Positions 45,973 through 59,100 of a DNA stretch of 64,000 nucleotides are shown here, one piece after another. Source of the DNA: Umbelopsis ramanniana AG (Eukaryota; Mucoromycota; Umbelopsidomycetes; Umbelopsidales; Umbelopsidaceae). Location of the stretch: positions 124,001 through 188,000 of the forward strand of contig NW_026252111.1 of the NCBI RefSeq assembly GCF_025399195.1, in the 5' to 3' direction. Below the pieces are notes generated by a model that saw nothing but the letters and a program-made list of their open reading frames with translations, did no database searches and was not told the DNA's origin. The translations under genes and the position numbers were made by a program. The stretch's first letter is position 1. Each line of letters starts with the position of its first letter.

Positions 45973-48900
45973 TCAAGCGAGGTAGTTGTAAGATTTTCTG
46001 TTGTTTGAAAAACAAATAATAAACTAGTCAGTTCAAATATTGACAGCCACATCAATTCAATCCGAGGTCAACCACTTTACCTATCACCAGCATTACGCTC
46101 CAGGTATTCTCGGTCAATCAATTCTTCAATCCGCTTCTTGATCATCTGCGGGCTCGGATTAAACCTATTGCTCAACTGCTTGACCACCTCAGCAATGAGA
46201 AGGTTATGATCCATAGTCTTTCTATCCTTCATGATTCGAACAATAGCTGCTTCGATCTGATGTTTACGAAGTTTATCCACCTTTTCATGCGTCGTTTTGC
46301 GTTCGCTTTCCGTTTCCACTTTGGTCGCTACTGTCTGAATTTTGATCCTAGCTAATGGGCATGTGAAGTTGACATTCAGATAGAACTTGTCTGTAGTGTC
46401 GACTTCTTTCCCTTTTGGTTCTTTAATCAAAATTTTGTATTTTCCACAAGCCAGTGACTGTAAAGTCCGTCTAAGGTCGATATCGTTGATATCTGTTTGT
46501 GCTTGTATATCCTACGTAGGTATAAAGGGATTAGAGACTACTGTGTTAAAAGTGGGAAATGGCTGCTGTTAGTGTCACACTCACCGAAGTCGTTAGGCAT
46601 TGCTCGTCTGGGACTTCGTTGAACAAAAGGAGGATGGCCATGCCGTAGGTTGAGACATTTAGGTCATGTCGTTTCGTGTTGAAGCTGGCTTTGATATCGG
46701 CGGTTCCCTATAAAGGCCGAGAGAAGCTGTTAGGTCAGATAAAGGTACAAGGGCGAAAATTGCAATTAAATCATTACGTACCATGTTTGGTTGCCAAGTC
46801 AATCTTCGTCCATTGTGTCGTCCATAGTAGAACTTTTCGAACGATTGACAGGCATCCGTGATTTCCGCAGGCATGATCCACTTTGGTGAAGTGGAAGCAC
46901 TCATAGGCCAGAACGTGGATGTCAATATCGTTGAGGCCATATCGATCTTTGGTTTCTGAAACGAGTGATAATGTTAAAAGATAAAACTTACAGATGACAA
47001 ACCAATTAAATTTTCGTACCTCAATTCCAGATGCATCCAAATAGTCCTTGTATGCAGTAACAGTGTCTGCAGATATTCGTATGTCATTGAACATACCCTC
47101 TAATTTTGTAGTGAATTGGTAGCCACACTCGACCTAAAGCGCCGTTTGTAAATTTTGACATTTTTTGGTAGGCAGAAAACGCTTAAAACCAACCTTGAGT
47201 TTTGTAATCATGCTTCTTTCGGCATCGTCCGAAACACTCCGTCCAAACAGCAAACGCTTGGCAAGGTGCTGCTTATAATATCGCTCAAAGACATCCTTCT
47301 CACGAATAAATCGAAACAAAGTGATGGTATGATCCAGAATGTTATCGACCTCTTCTTCAGTTTTCTGGGAATGATAACGGTGAATCAACAAGATCCATAT
47401 CATATAACAGAATTCTCCCAAAAAAAATACCGTACCCCTTTCAGTCCTTTCTTCAGGTTTTCATCAATAAACAGAGATATGTACTCAGGAGACCTAGGAT
47501 TAGCATTGATGAACGTTTCAAATGCCTATTCATCAACGAGATTTTAGTACTGGTATTTGCAGGTAACATGGTGGTGAACATAGGTTACCTCATTAACGGC
47601 TGTTTGAAAGCTCTTGTCCTTTAAGACAGCAAAGTCTATGATTTTGTTGAACTTCTCCTGTAGCTCAAGAATATCTTGCACCCATCGCAATGCTGTGTAT
47701 AAACTACCAGTAGTTGTTGCGGGTTTATCACCAGCACCCGCTCCGTCTTTATCCTTTGGTTTGGTATTATCGTTTGCTGAGTCCACTTTAGCATTAATGA
47801 GATTTCCCAGTTCCAGCACGTAGTTTTTGATATAGGTGCGCATTTCGTTGAGTCCTTCTGGAACTCTTGAGAATAGTTTGTACATACGCGAGAGATCTAT
47901 TGGTGGTAAATTGAACAGCTCATGCCGATGAATATAACGGGAAGACAAACAACCATTGATTGATTTTGTGAACCTACCTTCGATGGCACTGGCTGCCAAC
48001 ATTGGCCTTAAGCCAGAATTTTCCATCTATAGTTACCAAGTCAGTTTAGAAGGTCTTGTGTTCATAGTGTGATCAAGATTAAGGGCAGAAGACTTACTTC
48101 CATAATGGTTTTTGCATGGTTCGTGATTAATTGAGTTTCGACAATATTTCGAATTTTGGGTTCTGTCACAGGAGACAAATAGTGCCTGGTTCTATTGTAT
48201 TCTTCATTCATCCTCTTCTCAATCTAAGTAAAGAATGTTTTTTGTTAACAAGGTGTACTGATTCAAAGGTCATATGTATTGAAGAAAACAGCTTACTTTT
48301 CGCATATATTCAGAAGCATCGCATTCCGCCAAAAGAGCCTGGCTTTCCACAAGGTAAAACGCGCTACTTGTTTCCAGAAAGTGTGGTTCAAAGTCCACTA
48401 CGTATACATTTTCTCGTTTGTCCTGGTCGTATAACTCTACCAACATATCTACGGCGCCCTTGATAGCGCTCCGGTCGATTTGCTCCCCTCTACGTTCCAT
48501 TTTTATTTGATCAAGTAGAACTGCTGTCAATTGTGCCTGGATTGGGTGTTTTTGAGATCGAATAACTTTGTCGCGAAAGAGCTCTAGGCCCATATCGTAT
48601 ACCAACGGCATATTCGCTGGCTTAACATGTTTTTTGTCCTAATGGCATCGGCGGTTTAGCATAAAGACTATGTACCGTCCAAAGAAAGAAAGAAGTGTGA
48701 TTTTACCATATACATCAATATGTCCCTAATCATGATCATAGAGGTTGTATGATCATTCCAGACACGCTTTAGCGTCATTAAAAACGATGTACCAGCGTCT
48801 GCGCTCATCCTTGCATTAGTATCTGTTGTCTTGACAAAGGCAGGTACGACTTCTGTCTCCGCTACAAGCTCCAAGTGGTCTGAAATAACCTCTTTAACAC

Positions 48901-49195
48901 CGTTGTACAAAGTGTCTGCCCTCTTTTGCAAGACCATGATGTAGGCATTTCTATAGAGTTCTTCATACGACAGGTTGGAGGCATTTTTACGGTGAATTTC
49001 GTGTATTGCCTGAGCCAACAATTCAAATGACTTGTCAAATTGAGGGTCTGTGCTAGGCTACAGGGGCCGAACGAATATGAATGGGTCAGCATTGCAAGTG
49101 GGTTTTGGGCATGGTGGGGGTTGAAATAGGAACATAAATCATACCAATTTTGGAGCCTGCATCTTTCTCTTTAGTCGTCTTGCTGACATAGCCAT
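45973..49195 (-). CDS. CUL3: Cullin-3
   Basis: Scaffold of BTB-type cullin-RING ubiquitin ligases. Thirteen exons give 784 aa: 49145-49195, 48707-49057, 48297-48638, 48098-48223, 47978-48026, 47589-47896, 47436-47525, 47194-47364, 47020-47133, 46782-46955, 46585-46707, 46081-46511 and a 25-nt last exon 45973-45997. Cullin landmarks: [20 protein letters not shown] near the N-terminus; [52 protein letters not shown]; and the winged-helix and neddylation region [20 protein letters not shown], where the Lys of RIMKDRK is the expected NEDD8 site. The protein ends KSYNYLA, supplied by the last tiny exon. An Asp/Lys/Gly-rich insertion ([14 protein letters not shown]) in the third cullin repeat is unusual. 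Human CUL3 is 768 aa. Confidence 0.95.
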
Positions 49196-49421
49196 GGTGG
49201 GTGACTAATGGCAAACTTGGTTGAGAATTCAGTAGAGAATGGGGAACTGGAAGTCTGTATGTCTTTTTTTTTTGCAGAGCGACTTTGCCAGCCAAATTGG
49301 AGGTCCTGTCACACACAGTCGGTCGGCATTTGGCCCTCCGCCATGTCTCGTGCTGTGCTGCAAAGCGAACGCGGATCCCCCCCCCATTCAACCTTTTCTT
49401 TCCCATCCTTCATCGCGTAGA
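49196..49421. promoter_or_regulatory. Short divergent promoter between CUL3 and a two-RRM protein gene
   Basis: Only 226 bp separate the two ATGs of these oppositely transcribed genes, so they likely share a bidirectional promoter. It includes a C9 run at 49377-49385 and no clear TATA box. Confidence 0.6.
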
Positions 49422-50682
49422 ATGGCCGAACCTGCCACAGACCCTGTCATTGACACTCCCGTTCCTACTTCCGAAGCTACTGGTAGCGAAGAAGTTAAGT
49501 TCAAGGTAAAGTACTACACATTCCGTTTATCTATGACTTTGCATTATCGGGGTCTTGGCCTAATCTTTGCATCGCCGATATTACCTTCAGCAAGTCTTTG
49601 TTGGAAACTTGCCTTTTAAGACGACTGAAGAGGATTTGATCCAGTTCTTTCAAGTTGCTGGAAAAGTGTAAGTGACCAGATCTTCCTTGCTGAGTTGTAC
49701 ACATGGCGCGATCGAATCACCGCTGATTCTAACGACTCTCCGTTTTTTCAGAGAAAAAGCTAGTATTGTAACGCGCGGTCGTCGATCTCTTGGATATGGT
49801 TTTGTTTCCTTCGAAACTCCAGAGGAGGCTGAAAAGGCAGCCCAGGATTTGGACAAGAAAGAGTTCGGTGCTCGTCAGGTCAACGTAGAGATTGCAAAGC
49901 CCCAATCAAACTCTGTCAACGGTACACCTAAACCTCGTTCCCAAGCCCCGCCAAAGCGTCGTCAACGTCGTGACAACAAGGAGGTAGGGCTTAACGCGAC
50001 TACATGGTCATCAACTAACGGATCCAACACTAACAAACATAATATCTGTTCTTTATTATTTCCATTGGCTCCTCTTTGATTTTTCTACGTCCGCAGGCTA
50101 GCACCTCAGATGCTGAGCAGAGAGCAGACGATGGTTCTGCGGAGGGCATTGAAACAGCTGAGAATGGAACAGCCGCTGAGAGGGCCACCAAGCCTAAGAA
50201 TAGTAAGAAGAGAGTTCCTCGCAAGACCACAAAGGCTCCGGCTAGAATTGATGGCGCTACTACCAACCGAGGAGAGCCTTCCAAGACCACTCTCTTTGTT
50301 GGCAACCTACCCTTTTCAACTGATGATGAAGGTCTAAAGGACATTCTCCAGAACTACCGGGTCAAGAGCGCTCACGTGGTCAAGCGCAAAACGTAAGTGT
50401 CTTGATCATCTTCAGAATCTTCACGCAATGAGCATTGCATGGAGACCCATGTTGACTTCTTTATTTCATTTGAATTAATGCCTGTTCTATAGTGGTCGCT
50501 CCAAGGGGTATGGATTCGTTGAAATGGAGGACGAAGCTGAGCAACAAAAGGTTTTGGATGAGATGAAGACGGTAACAGTTGATGGTCGTGAAGTTTCTAT
50601 TAAAGTATCGGTCTCAGTGCCTCATTCTGAGGAATACTCAACCGAAGATGCAACAGCAGAAGCAACCACTGATGCTGAATAA
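49422..50682 (+). CDS. RNA-binding protein with two RRMs
   Basis: Five exons give 292 aa: 49422-49505, 49591-49667, 49752-49983, 50097-50392 and 50493-50682. RRM1 has RNP2 VFVGNLPF and RNP1 LGYGFVSF; RRM2 has RNP2 LFVGNLPF and RNP1 KGYGFVEM. A basic linker with KRRQRRDNKE and KKRVPRKTTKAP, likely a nuclear signal, separates them. The N- and C-terminal tails are acidic, Thr/Ala-rich. The tandem-RRM layout resembles S. pombe Rnp24 and related fungal mRNA-binding proteins, but the orthology is uncertain. RRM1 is interrupted by introns at both the RNP2 start and after beta-1/alpha-1. Confidence 0.9.
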
Positions 50683-50875
50683 TATCAACACCTTTGCAAA
50701 AAAATTACACCATTTCGCTCGCTTCCCGTTTTCCTGACCAATAAAAAAAATCCCTTCTATCAAAGCGTCTCATTGACTTTGCAATGATGCAAACGCGATG
50801 TGCTATCTCCGAAATTTTTTGGTTTCATGGCAATATTGTCGTCACCATGACATGTTAGGCTCATTTCATTTTTGA

Positions 50876-50886
50876 CATATATAAAG
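50876..50886 (+). promoter_or_regulatory. TATA box of the 82-aa protein gene
   Basis: CATATATAAAGGC is about 60 nt upstream of the ATG at 50942, a strong core promoter arrangement. Confidence 0.55.
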
Positions 50887-50941
50887 GCACTTTTCTACTC
50901 AATATCAACACACATCTTACCTAACTACAGAAAAACCCAAT

Positions 50942-51190
50942 ATGTCCTCCACACTTAGAGAAGTCGGCGATAACATCCTTCAAACTTTCACTCCCGATGA
51001 CCACAATGAAGTCAAGGCTGATGAGGCCGTCACCACCAACGACAAAGAGACAACCAACCCGGAAGCAAAGACATCTGAAATCAAAGGCCAAGGCAACATC
51101 AGTGCCGATTCAGCCATGAAGGAAAAGGCTCAGGCTGATTCCGCTGATCGATCTGCCAGATACGGAGGTAGCTCACAACCCACACAGTAA
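50942..51190 (+). CDS. Small hydrophilic, probably disordered protein
   Basis: Single exon, 82 aa, very rich in Asp, Glu, Lys, Thr, Ser and Ala, without hydrophobic segments except the short amphipathic start (STLREVGDNILQTFTP). The composition is like hydrophilins/LEA-like stress proteins of fungi; the strong TATA box supports regulated expression. No conserved family was recognised. Confidence 0.65.
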   Translation: MSSTLREVGDNILQTFTPDDHNEVKADEAVTTNDKETTNPEAKTSEIKGQGNISADSAMKEKAQADSADRSARYGGSSQPTQ

Positions 51191-51340
51191 TGGGATGTAA
51201 ATGTTTATATCATAACAATGTTGTTGTACATATGAGAAAAAAAAAGTGTCTTTCTAGAGATATTCAAATTTTGTGTTCATTTAAATTCATTTGAATAAAA
51301 TATACTCTCAAAGGACAGAAATGGGCAAGGTATAAAACAA

Positions 51341-51352
51341 GGGGGGGGGGGG
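51341..51352. repeat. G12 homopolymer
   Basis: A run of twelve G in the gap between the 82-aa protein gene and the EAF gene stop. It is possibly polymorphic or a sequencing-length uncertainty. Confidence 0.8.
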
Positions 51353-51364
51353 ATTGGGTTTGAC

Positions 51365-52744
51365 TTATTCAGAATCGCTACTGCTACTAGTGATTGCATC
51401 ATCTTCTTCCATCGGTTCCCCGTCATCATCTATATCATTATTATTTGATTAAGCTACGAATGTGCCGGTATGAGGACAGTGATGATCAACTTACCTAGAA
51501 ACGCTCGAAGAGATCGAGGTTTGTTTGTTCCAGGTTGTGCAAGATTTGTGGAAATTGGTAATGTTTGAGACGGCCGAGCGGGTTGAGAAGGCAGTGCGCT
51601 GTTCGTGCTGTCCAGTGTTTGTGAAATATTCTCTGCCAAGTTGGCAAAATCATCGTCGCTATCACTTCCACTGTCGCTACTACTATCATTATCAGACCCT
51701 GAGCTTGATGAACCTGAATCAGAGCTTCCAGATGATGATTCTGAAGAAGATGCGGCTGCCGACTTTTGTTGATTTGATGGGGTACTTTTCATAATGGGTG
51801 TTGCAATATGAGCGATCGGCTTTGCTGGAGAAGATGGTAGACTAGTAGTTGTAAGTGGTCGTCGTATTGGTGTCGATGCCAATGCAGGTTTGCGCCGTCG
51901 ATCATTGATTCTTGGAGAGTTTGTCGCTGACTTGGTTTCTAACCGAGGTGCAGGTGAAGGTGGGTTGACATCCATGGCTTCCAACACGGTCTCCAACGGC
52001 TTGATAAGAACTTCTGTCGGCTGTACGTCTTCCATGGAGCTGCTAATGCCAGTTTTGGTATCTTCTTCATCGTCTTCTTCTTCTAGTAACTCTTCCATGC
52101 CCTTGAAAATGTCCATTTCGAAATCGTCTTCGCTAGTATTCTCTATATCGCTTCGAGTATTTGTCTCAGCTGGCTCACGGCCAACGTTCTCTGTCTGAAT
52201 TGGTGCAGCCGATTTCTTTCCAGTTGTCTGAGTCTTCCTTGCTTTACGCATACTCAAAAGTAAACGTGGTCGTTCTAGCACAAATGTCTAGACAAGGAAA
52301 ATCAGTCAACAGAACTCATCTCAATCAATCACCATTCCTGATCTACCTGTTTCTCTTCATCGTATAGTAATAAACAATCAAGATCTTGTGTCGTGTTCTC
52401 GTTGCCTTCATATGTGACCTGATTGCTCTGCGTTCTCTTAGTCATAAAGAAAGAAATGACTACACAAATCAAGAAGTGGGCATACCTCATCGTTCTTCCA
52501 TGAAACAAGGTGCCGACCTTCAGCGTTGCGTACGCAGCTAGTTTCCTTAGAAGAAGAACTGCTGATGTTGGGTTTGGAGGCATCTATCAAGCGATCGTCA
52601 AATGGAGTTAGTTCTGAACGGTACAGGACAGCAACAGCATCGAATGTGGATCATACATCGCATCAAAATAAATTCACGTCCTTGGGTAGAAGCGGGATGG
52701 AGTGAATCTCCCAAGTGTAAATCATACTGAACAGACGCACTCAT
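51365..52744 (-). CDS. EAF1: EAF-family (ELL-associated factor) elongation protein
   Basis: EAF proteins bind ELL and stimulate RNA polymerase II elongation in the nucleus. Five exons give 371 aa: 52657-52744, 52486-52583, 52347-52418, 51495-52287 and 51365-51429, in phase. The N-terminal EAF domain is spread over the first four exons: VQYDLHLGDSLHPAST, EFILMRY, the DLDCLLLYDEEKQ strand and TFVLERPRLLLSMRKARK. The rest is disordered: an acidic stretch (MEELLEEEDDEEDTK), Pro-rich stretches, and a long Ser/Asp repeat (SSSESSSGSSDSGSSSSGSD) typical of transactivating EAF tails. The very end is acidic and Ser-rich. Identification of EAF is by the domain's motif order rather than search. Confidence 0.8.
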
Positions 52745-53101
52745 GTTGAAAGCTAAACGTTTCAGATTCAGCTTTGACTCCAATGAAAAGCTTGAAGTCT
52801 CTCTGGAACAATCTGTCTCATTTCAATTGCAGCCACGGTTTTTCCACGCAGCGAAAAAAGTTCCAGGCACGACTTTTCGCAAAAGTCCTCTACTCTAGCC
52901 TTGAGCACGCAATCCAAGTGGTAACCATCCATTGTCTTCGCAGGAAGCCATATTACATTTGAAACGAATGGATTCCAATTATATAATACAAAAGATTATC
53001 ATATCATACATGCACTGGCAAATAACTTCATTATGTTTCTCCATGTCTGGCTTGACAAGCCCTTCCAATATATATATATATAACATCCTGATTATGTATA
53101 T
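52745..53101. other. Intergenic: EAF promoter and calcium channel 3' flank
   Basis: 357 bp between same-strand genes, with a (TA)n stretch at about 53070-53084. No gene was seen. Confidence 0.45.
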
Positions 53102-56100
53102 CTAATCTTTATCAGCATCGCGAAGTATCTGTTGCCATTCACTGTTTTCCATATTTTCGAGAACATCACCCGTTATGCCTTGTGGAATATCGTAGCTCGG
53201 ACTCATAGGCGGACTCAGAAGCAGATTTGGTAAACTGTTGGCAGCCGATCCACCACTGCCATAGCTGCTCAAAGACTTTGTCGGTGAACTGGAAGTTGTG
53301 ATTGGGTGTAGCTGGCTATGCCCACTACTGGCGGACGAAGTATCTGAACCTCTTCTGTATCTCGTAGAATTGGGTCTCGCTGTATTTGGATGCAAATAAT
53401 CTGCAGTATCGTCACCTTCATTCGGATGATGCTGAGGATGCTTGTTGCTGACGATAATGCTTGGAATATCAATCGCAGTATGACCTGTATCAAAAATGTA
53501 TATGAGTGATACGACAGCAAATGAATCAATTGAGCAGGTAAAGTAGGTAGGTACCTGAGCGCTGAAATGGCTTTAATCGTTCCAAGTCATGCAGCGTAGG
53601 TGAGAACTTGACATCATCATACTGAATGTCGAGTGGCTTGTTCTCTATATTACTTTCTTGCCATTGAAGGAACCTTCTGCGTTGTATAGTGGTCAAAAAC
53701 ACTCCCCGAGCCTTTTCAAGAGCCACAGCTTCTTTGATAAGAGCTTCGTGAGTTGCTTGTTCCACAAGGTCATTCAAACTACAAAGCTCGTCAATATCAC
53801 ATCAATGAAATCTATGCAGAAATTGATGGATTGCTTACGTAAGAGATTGAACAATGTCCACAAGTGAAAGTGCAAGTGCTTTCATGGCAACACTGAAAGG
53901 GAGTCCTCGAGGTCCAACACATGATTCCAGTTCCTGCCGGCAGGGTTTAGACTTAGGTGTCCCGCAGGTCAACCAGAATATTTGCTCACCTTGTACTTAA
54001 AATTAAAAATCCTCCTAGCTTCTTTGACCGCATTAGTATCCATAGTCGACAGAGCTTTAGCGACTTCCTCGGTGTTAAAATGAGGTATAGATAAATGTTT
54101 GTACAAGTTCGACAAGTATTTTTGATAAAGTGTTTCTGGTTCTATATCGGGATAATTCCATGGTCTGCGGCTTTTCTCCACCAGAGATGGTATACTCAAG
54201 TGTTTGGGGTATATTCGTATGCCTAGCTTTCCCTCCAATATCTAAAGGAAAAGATTTCGTCAGCTTCTCAGCGATTGTTTTGGTTATTTGCTTATTCCTT
54301 ACATGCAGTAACTTTCCAATATCCTTCTGTTGAATGTATCCAGTGGCGGTAGGGTCCAGTTTAGACCAGGCAAATTTGAATCTAGTTTGAAAAAAAGGAA
54401 TGTTCAGCTCCTTAACCATATTTTTATGAGTCTGTTCCTAATCACTTACTGTCGTAAATCATTTGGTGTTAGCAAGGTTGATACGTTTCGTCGATCGAAT
54501 GCATAAGAGAAATTGCTGATGACAACCTAACAATGAAAGAAGTGGGTTGAGAATGAAACATCGTAAACTATCTTTAAAAGCCATTCTCATTACTTACCAC
54601 AGTCAGCAAATTCACAAAAATATAGGTACATATGAAATAGAAAACGAGAAACAAAACATATGTAAAAACGGGGTAACCACAGTCGACATAGTACGACACA
54701 TTTGCTACACAGTTTGGGTAGTCAACAGTAAAGTCGTGTAGCAAGCCATTCTGTCCAAGTTGTCAGAAGCTAGACTAGGAATAATTTCAAATGTTTCAAA
54801 ATCTACATACCCAATCTTCGCCTGTAGTCATTCGAAAAAGTGTTTGAAGCGAGGTAGCTAACGTTCGAAAATTTGCGTGAACAGTACCGTACTGGCCAAA
54901 TCGCACCAAAGCGAAGAATTGATTGAAGATAATTGCAAAGCAAAACAGCGTGAGGGCGAAGACTGCTGATACATTAATGATGGATGGAATCGACAGCCTA
55001 GAATAGATGTTAAACCTTATTGTGCACTGTCCAAGATTGACGTGGTATACTCACTGAACGGTAAGAAACAATTCATGTAGGACTGGACTTCGTTGAGCAA
55101 GTCTGAATGCCAATGCAATCAACACCAATTTCTCCAGAAAAAGAGGGAGGACCTATTAAAATGGTCAGTAGCCAGACGTAGGTAGCCAATAGATCCGTTA
55201 TGATGCAAACTTACATCCGTCACAATAAACCTTGGTATGATTGTCATCAAGGCCATGAAGGTGACAACCGCATCATATATATTCCATTTGTTTCCAAACC
55301 ACTAAGGAACATGTTAGCTCAAGCGAGATTTCCTTTCTTTCGACAAATGATGCTGCAATTTGTCAGTACTCACGCGTGCAAATCCTAAAGCAGTAATTTT
55401 GATAATAACATCTACTGTATAGATGCCAATGAATACAACATAGGCGTCGTCTGGAAAGCAAAATAGATGTTAGCTACCGAGATTATTGCAACTTATGGTG
55501 CCAACATTGACTGCCGTCAACACTTAATACTAACCTTGAAAAGTGCTCAACCAAGACGGTTGTCGATAAAATTCACTTGCAAATAAACCTATTGGTATTC
55601 TTCCATGGTTAGAGAGTATTTAGATATGATACTATATCATGCTCGTACTTACCAATATTCAAAATGACAACGCCAGACATGCAATTTGAATATGTTCCAT
55701 ATTTATCAATCACCATATCATAGCACATAGCCCTAAATTTTGTTTTCGGTCTGACAGTCAATCTGAACGGTTTAATGGACGCCAACCGCCTTTGAATATC
55801 TTGGTATTGACGTTGCGCCGATGTGAGAGATGATATACCGCTTCGTCGTTTAAAGTTCTCCAAAATGACCTGAATACAATATGGCGAGTTAATTGAGAAA
55901 AAACTGTGTGAAGTAACTAGTCTCATCAAGAACTTACACCAATGAACAATTGCAAAATGAAGATTGATCCCAAGAACATAAATGCAACATAAAACAACGA
56001 GTTCCAAATGGCTGCATAGTTCCAATCAAATCGTGGTTGTTGACCTATTGCTGACGGAATGCTCATAGCAGAAAACAAGGCGTTGACCTAATCAACTCTA

Positions 56101-59100
56101 AATTTTAGCATCGTCATTGATCATAACTGACCGGTATGAAAATGGCATTCTTACCCATCCTTCGCCCGACGTAATCTCAACAAGATGTAGCAAAGCTACG
56201 CCAAAGGTATCGAACGAGTATCCATATGGATTGGCCCATATTCTAGGTTGATAGATAGACAGAGCATCAACTTCAACAAATTCTCCAAAGCAATCATCGA
56301 TTCCGTTGGCATCTCCGTCGTTGCAAAAATAAAACCTTCCGCCAAAGATATTGACTCCATAGAGCGCAAATGGGATGTACATGACCAGCATCAATACGCT
56401 AGCGCAGATGATGTTTGGAATACCATGAAGCAGATCCACGAACATGGTGCGAATTCCCTCAAAGTAGCGAACAATTCGAAACAGACGCAATCCACGCATA
56501 CTTTCGATCAGCGGTACGGCACGACTGTCGCCCATTAATGGCACAAATACTGCCACTATTTGAATTAAAACCACAATCGAGTCGAAAATGTTCCAGCAGT
56601 TGCGCAGATAAGATGTCGGTAAAATAAGAAGACCATCAGCAATGATATGTATGAGGATGTCGAGGATAAAAATGGCCAATAAGGAGATCTCTGTGAAGAA
56701 AAATGCTTCTAAAGGTATCGGAAGGGTGTCTTCGAAGCGATCTACAGGATCTTCAATTGCCATCAAGATGACACTGAGTAGGATACAGGTGAAGATAAAC
56801 CAATTATACAGGTTCTTTTTCTCAAGCTCTGGGTCGGATGCAGATCCGACAATGCGGCGACATATATTTCGAACTTTGCTGTCATCTGCGAAGAAAAGTA
56901 ATGTCCTGACTTTAGCTTCGTTCTCAACTTGGATCTCTTTGTATTCTTTTTCCAGGTTCGCTAAATAATCATCTTCTTCAGTTTTAATTTCTGTAGGTTG
57001 ACGATTTTCGATGGCTCTGTTGAAACATTTAAGGGCCTTAGATATAAGCAATCAATTAAACAGTTTGTTGAAGAAATTCTTACAAATACGCCGGAGGTCG
57101 TGGTGTCCCAGCTTTTTTAGATTCCGGGACATCATGTGCGTTCCTCGCATCCAAGAATTTGATAAAGTCCTTCTGTGGAGTATTGAGCAGCAGATCTGGA
57201 GGTAGCTTAGACATAGATAATGGTTTCTTGTCCTCTTCGTGGCACAATGGTAATACGAGCCTAAAGCATGTTTTATCTTGATATAGGCCAGAACTATCAT
57301 TGCAAAACAACAACTGAATATATACACCTACCTCCCAATCATATCCATCTCTATCTTTACAGGCTTTGACTTATTTTCACTGACGTATTTTTGGATTTGC
57401 AACTTTCTCATTTCATCCTCATCCATGTCGAAGTTTTCCATGACGATGGCGATGAAGAGGTTGAGCACGACATCTTGAAGTCGATGTTAGATTTCTAAAC
57501 TACTTGATAACCACATTGGAATGAATGAACTTACAGTGTCCTACAAAATAAAAGAAAATAGCGAATAATCCTGCATACACTGTTGATATATTTGCTTGGC
57601 TTTGCATGGTATCGTACAGTATTTCCTAGATATTACCATGTTGTATCAGTAGATGCGCTGTTGCCCCATACCAGCTTGTAAATTGGATGAAGTCATGCTT
57701 ACGTTCCAATTTTCACCTGTCAAAATCTAAAAACAAAGGAAGATAAGAAGGTTGGACCTCATATTTGTGTAGTATTTCAACCTGACAACCCAACTAACCT
57801 GAAACAAAGCTAAAAAGCTTTGATAAAACGTGTCAAAGCGCATGACGGGCTCATCTGTGGCGGCGACATGCGTAAAGTCTCCTCCGTAGAGTTGCATAGC
57901 AACAGGACACAATAAGAAAAGTACAAGAAATGTGAAGAACGACAAATTCAGCACACCTTCGCCGTCGCCCAAGACATTCGCCTGTGATAACTGTAAATGC
58001 AAGGAACAGACTCTTTCGCATTAAAATTAACAGCAACTTACAATCAGATGATAAACCGGTGGTAGCAAGTATATGATCCTGTATGAGCGCACAACTTGAA
58101 ATATCGTCAAGTATCGATAAGCCGGGCTGTTTCTGATGGGTGGAATCAGTATGATACATGTCGAAATGGCTATTACGAAATCTAAGATATTCCGTACACT
58201 GGAGTCAAGCAAAACCGTGCATATCAATTTCAAAAAGAATGAGTTCAACCATGGCAAAATCAACGCTTCAAAAGGATATTTTTATGCTCCCAAAAGGAAT
58301 CATATGGTATGGCACCATAAAATCGAAGCATAATTTCCACGAGTAAGATTAGTGTGAAGTTGATTTCCAAAATATCTGGAAAGAGAGAGCTGTTAAACGT
58401 GCTATCCATTGTGGCATGTTACTTGGTATTACAACACTTACACCAGGCATTAAGCTGCGTAGTTAAAAACCACTGTTCATGTCTTTTTGATTTCACCATC
58501 ATTGTCAGTAAGTAGGCAGCAACCAGCACATGACTGGCTATGAAGAAATATTGACTAGAGACCAGATAATGGCAGTATACCCGAATCTTGGCTATGTTGT
58601 CCATTCCTTCGCCTGTGTCAATCTTCCACTGGCCGCCCTTTTCATCCGTTTGCAGTTGTCTTGTCTTTGTCTTCCTTTTTTTTGCTGTGAACGCACTCGC
58701 CTTAGACTGTCCCCGAATTCTCGCAAACGATGTGGTAATAACAGCTATAGGATAATCGAATGTTAATATCGAGCGTATGATGTAAAATTGCAACTGACTG
58801 GCGCATACCAATAAACAATGGAGCCATAATGAACGACATAAAGTAAATGCATAGACAGAAGAATATCGGTGATCCAATGGTTGAGGTGCCATCCTGGGCG
58901 TCATACATTATATAGGACCAGTCTTCGATGGAAATTACCGTAAACACGTTGACCATTGCGTAAAAGATGTTGAAAAAATTGAGATAATTCCAGTATGGTG
59001 CAAGGGAGCCGTCTTGAATACAAAATTGGCCAACTTTGCAAAAGAGACCGGTACCTGTTCGGACAAATGCTTGGCTGGGTAGATCGTATGGCCCTTGTAG

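Noticed and set aside
51525-52198. Plus-strand Ser-rich ORFs over the EAF gene
   Set aside because: They arise from the reverse complement of the Ser/Asp and Glu-rich coding repeats of the minus-strand gene.
53070-53084. TA dinucleotide repeat considered as an origin or transposon footprint
   Set aside because: It is a short simple repeat with no terminal inverted repeats or target-site duplication.
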